Shown here: positions 61,585 through 64,000 of the stretch, in pieces | How the letters are laid out: each line of letters starts with the position of its first letter | Numbering within the stretch: position 1 is the stretch's first letter | From: Claviceps africana | Taxonomy: Eukaryota; Ascomycota; Sordariomycetes; Hypocreales; Clavicipitaceae | DNA: 64,000 nucleotides | Direction of reading: 5' to 3' | Assembly (NCBI GenBank): GCA_018360145.1 | Contig: SRPY01000017.1 | Span: 1 to 64,000 of the forward strand | Translations under genes and position numbers: made by a program | The notes under the pieces: model-generated | The model's input: the letters and a program-made list of their open reading frames with translations, nothing else | The model's database searches: none | Told to the model about the DNA's origin: nothing

Positions 61585-64000
61585 CAATATAAATATTAAA
61601 TATAATAAAGTAATAGTTTAAAGTAATATTAATTAAATAAAAAAAAGCCTATATTAGTTTTATATTAAAGGCTAAAAGGTACTATTATTTATTATTATTT
61701 CCTTTCTAAAGTAAAGGTAAGCTAAAAATATAAAAAGTAGCTTATTTTAAAAAGCTACTTTATTAAATATTATATAAAATTAAAATAATTAAATATAATA
61801 TAAATCTTTTTTAAGTTTTAAATTAAGCTTACTTTAAATTTTAAAAAGTAAAAGTAATTATAATTAAAGTATTAAAAAATAAAGTAATAAATATCTTTAT
61901 AATTACTTTAATAATAATATATTAACAAATTTATATTAAAAATATAGTAAAAGTAAAGAAATAAGTTAAAATTAAGTTTTTTAATATAAAACGAAATAAA
62001 AGTTAATAATTTAAACTTGATAAAGTTATAATAAAGTTCAAGAATTTTTTTTAAAATTAAAAGTTAAAGTTTTATTTAATTATAGTAAAGTTATAATTTA
62101 AATATTAATAAATAATTAAAATATAGTTTTAAAGCTATTACTTTTTTTAATTTAATTTTAAAGTTTTAAATATAAAAAATAAAGTAAAGTTCAATAATAG
62201 CTTAGCTATAAATAGTATATATTTAATATAAAAGTATTATTATTTATATTAAGTATTATATTAAAGGTAAGTTACTATTAAAGTATAAGCTATATAAATT
62301 TTATTAATTATTTGATTTACCTTAATTTTATTATAAAAGCATTAAATATAATAATTAAAATATAAATTTAAAGGGAGAACTATTACTTTAATTTTAATTA
62401 AAAACTATAGTATAGCTTTATAAACTTTAATAATAATATAAAGGTAATAAATTTATTTTATAATAAAAGCTTTTATAATATCTTTAGCTATACTTTTATA
62501 TTTAATTAAAATATAATATAAGCTTATATTATAATTAATAAAGCTTTAAATAACTTAAATATAAAGGAGTTTAAATTTGTATAATAAATATTTTTATATA
62601 AATATAAAAAGTATAGTAAAGGTAAGTTATTATTATATTAATTTTATAGTAAGCTTTAATTAATAAACTTTTTATTAAAGTTTACAGTAAACTTAAATAT
62701 TAAAAAGTAAGCTAATTATATTAATTAAATTATTATAATTTTAAGTTAAATTAATATTATTATTAATTATTTTTTTTTATTAAAGTAAATAAATTTACTT
62801 TTTTATAAATAAAACTTTAAGCTAAATTTATAAAATTAATTTTAATAAACTATTTATATAGTTTTAAATTAAACTTAAGTTTCCTTTATAATATAGCTAT
62901 ATATTAAAATATTAATATTATTAAAAAAATTAAATATTAATATTAAATTAACTATTATAAGTTTAATATAAAGTAAAGTAATATAAAATAAAAAAAGAAT
63001 TAAAAATATAAAGAACCTTTAAAAAACCTTTATAAATATTATAAAAAAGGTTACTATTTAACTTTTAAATATAAAGTAAGCTTTATATAATATAATAAAG
63101 GCTGAAATTTATTATATTATTTAAATAAAAAGTTTAGTAAAGATTATAATATATATAAGTTATATATAATATATTATATTAAAAGTAGTAAAGATATTTA
63201 ATTAAAAAAATAAAGTAATATTATTATAATACTATATTATATATATTACCTTTATTAAAATAATAAAAGTTACCTTTATAAAATAATTAATATAATTATT
63301 TATTTAAAGCTTTAAAAGAGTATTACTTTCTTTAATTATATAAATAATTTACACTATTACTATTACTTTTAAAACCTTATTTATAATATTAAAAAGGAAA
63401 ATTAATCTTTAAGTATTAATATACTTTTTTCTTTTATAAAACTTATTTAATTTATAAAAAACTATAACTTTACCCTTTTAAAATAATATTAAGTAGTATT
63501 TAATATAATTATATATATTAAATAAGTTAAAAAGAATATAAATAAATAGTTCTTTATAAGCTTTAAAGAACTTTATTAAAAGTTTATTAAATTTAAAGGC
63601 CTTTTAGCTAATTAATCTTTTAATAGTATTATATATCTTTAAAGTAATAAAGTAATTTTTATTTAAAAATATAATAAAGTTAAGTTAAAGGCTAAAGGTA
63701 ATTAATATATTATTTTTATAAGTAATTAAAGTTAAAAAGAATTTATTAAAAAATACTTTTACTTTATTATAATAAAATATAGCTAAAGGTATACTATTAT
63801 TACTATAATAAAGGTTTAAAACCTAAATAGTTTTAAATAATAAGCTATTATAAAGTTAAGTCTATTATTTTAATTTTTAAAGGTTATTCTTCTTTATTAT
63901 TATATTTACTATTATATAGTATTAAAAGCTATATTATTCTTTATAAATAACTTATTTTCAATATAAAGCTATATTAATAGCGGCTTATTAGCTTACCTTT
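61585..64000. other. AT-rich degenerate DNA, unresolved
   Basis: This is the continuation of the site into which D2 inserted. Base composition is as extreme as in element E, with no open frame, no LTR terminus and no RT box that I can recognise on either strand. It is probably an old RIP-degraded repeat that continues past the window edge. Confidence 0.6.

Noticed and set aside
13213..64000. CRISPR array, rRNA or mitochondrial DNA as an explanation of the AT-rich block
   Set aside because: There are no spaced short repeats and no rRNA-like or mitochondrial genes. LTR pairs, target duplications and RT/integrase remains explain most of it as RIP-mutated retrotransposons.

Overview
The window looks like a filamentous ascomycete (Pezizomycotina) chromosome segment. 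Genes have short GT-AG introns and the coding DNA is of balanced base composition. Beyond about 13.2 kb the sequence becomes extremely AT-rich. LTR retrotransposon copies there carry dense C-to-T and G-to-A changes on both strands, CA dinucleotides are conspicuously rare, and reading frames are full of TAA/TAG. This is the signature of repeat-induced point mutation (RIP). I cannot name the species.

Gene-bearing part (1-13.2 kb). Three genes can be modelled exon by exon with all phases consistent: (1) a GPI-anchored GH76 alpha-1,6-mannanase of the DFG5/DCW1 cell-wall family (minus strand, 1524-3115, 3 exons, 472 aa); (2) an ERV41/ERGIC2-type COPII vesicle protein (plus strand, 5477-6799, 3 exons, 371 aa), divergent from the first; (3) a 4-coumarate-CoA-ligase-like acyl-CoA synthetase (minus strand, 10498-12823, 8 exons, 551 aa) ending in a PTS1-like ARL tripeptide. 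The long intergenic stretches carry homopolymers (including 64 A), microsatellites and G/C runs, but no gene I can support.

Transposon-bearing part (13.2-64 kb). No intact gene is visible. I resolved five LTR elements with two LTRs of identical length and a perfect 5-bp target-site duplication each: Gypsy A (13627-21297, minus, LTR 296 bp, AACCT); Gypsy C (27038-53435, minus, LTR 199 bp, GATAT); Copia D1 (30154-38059, plus, LTR 1021 bp, AATAC), nested in C; Gypsy B (41937-48128, minus, LTR 236 bp, AGTTT), nested in C; Copia D2 (53648-61579, plus, LTR 1023 bp, AATAT). Older debris includes a truncated Copia LTR, a C-family LTR split by A, and a degenerate plus-strand Gypsy pol at 21.4-25.4 kb.

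Most notable observations: in every resolved element the outward-facing tips of the LTRs are visibly less RIP-mutated than the inward-facing ends; element C is about 12.3 kb after removing its guests and has an extra unidentified reading frame downstream of integrase; a purine-pyrimidine alternating tract in the Copia LTR has been turned by RIP into pure (AT)n; and a 99-bp tandem duplication at the ligase 5' end has copied and frameshifted exon 1 upstream of the gene, next to the AT-rich boundary.
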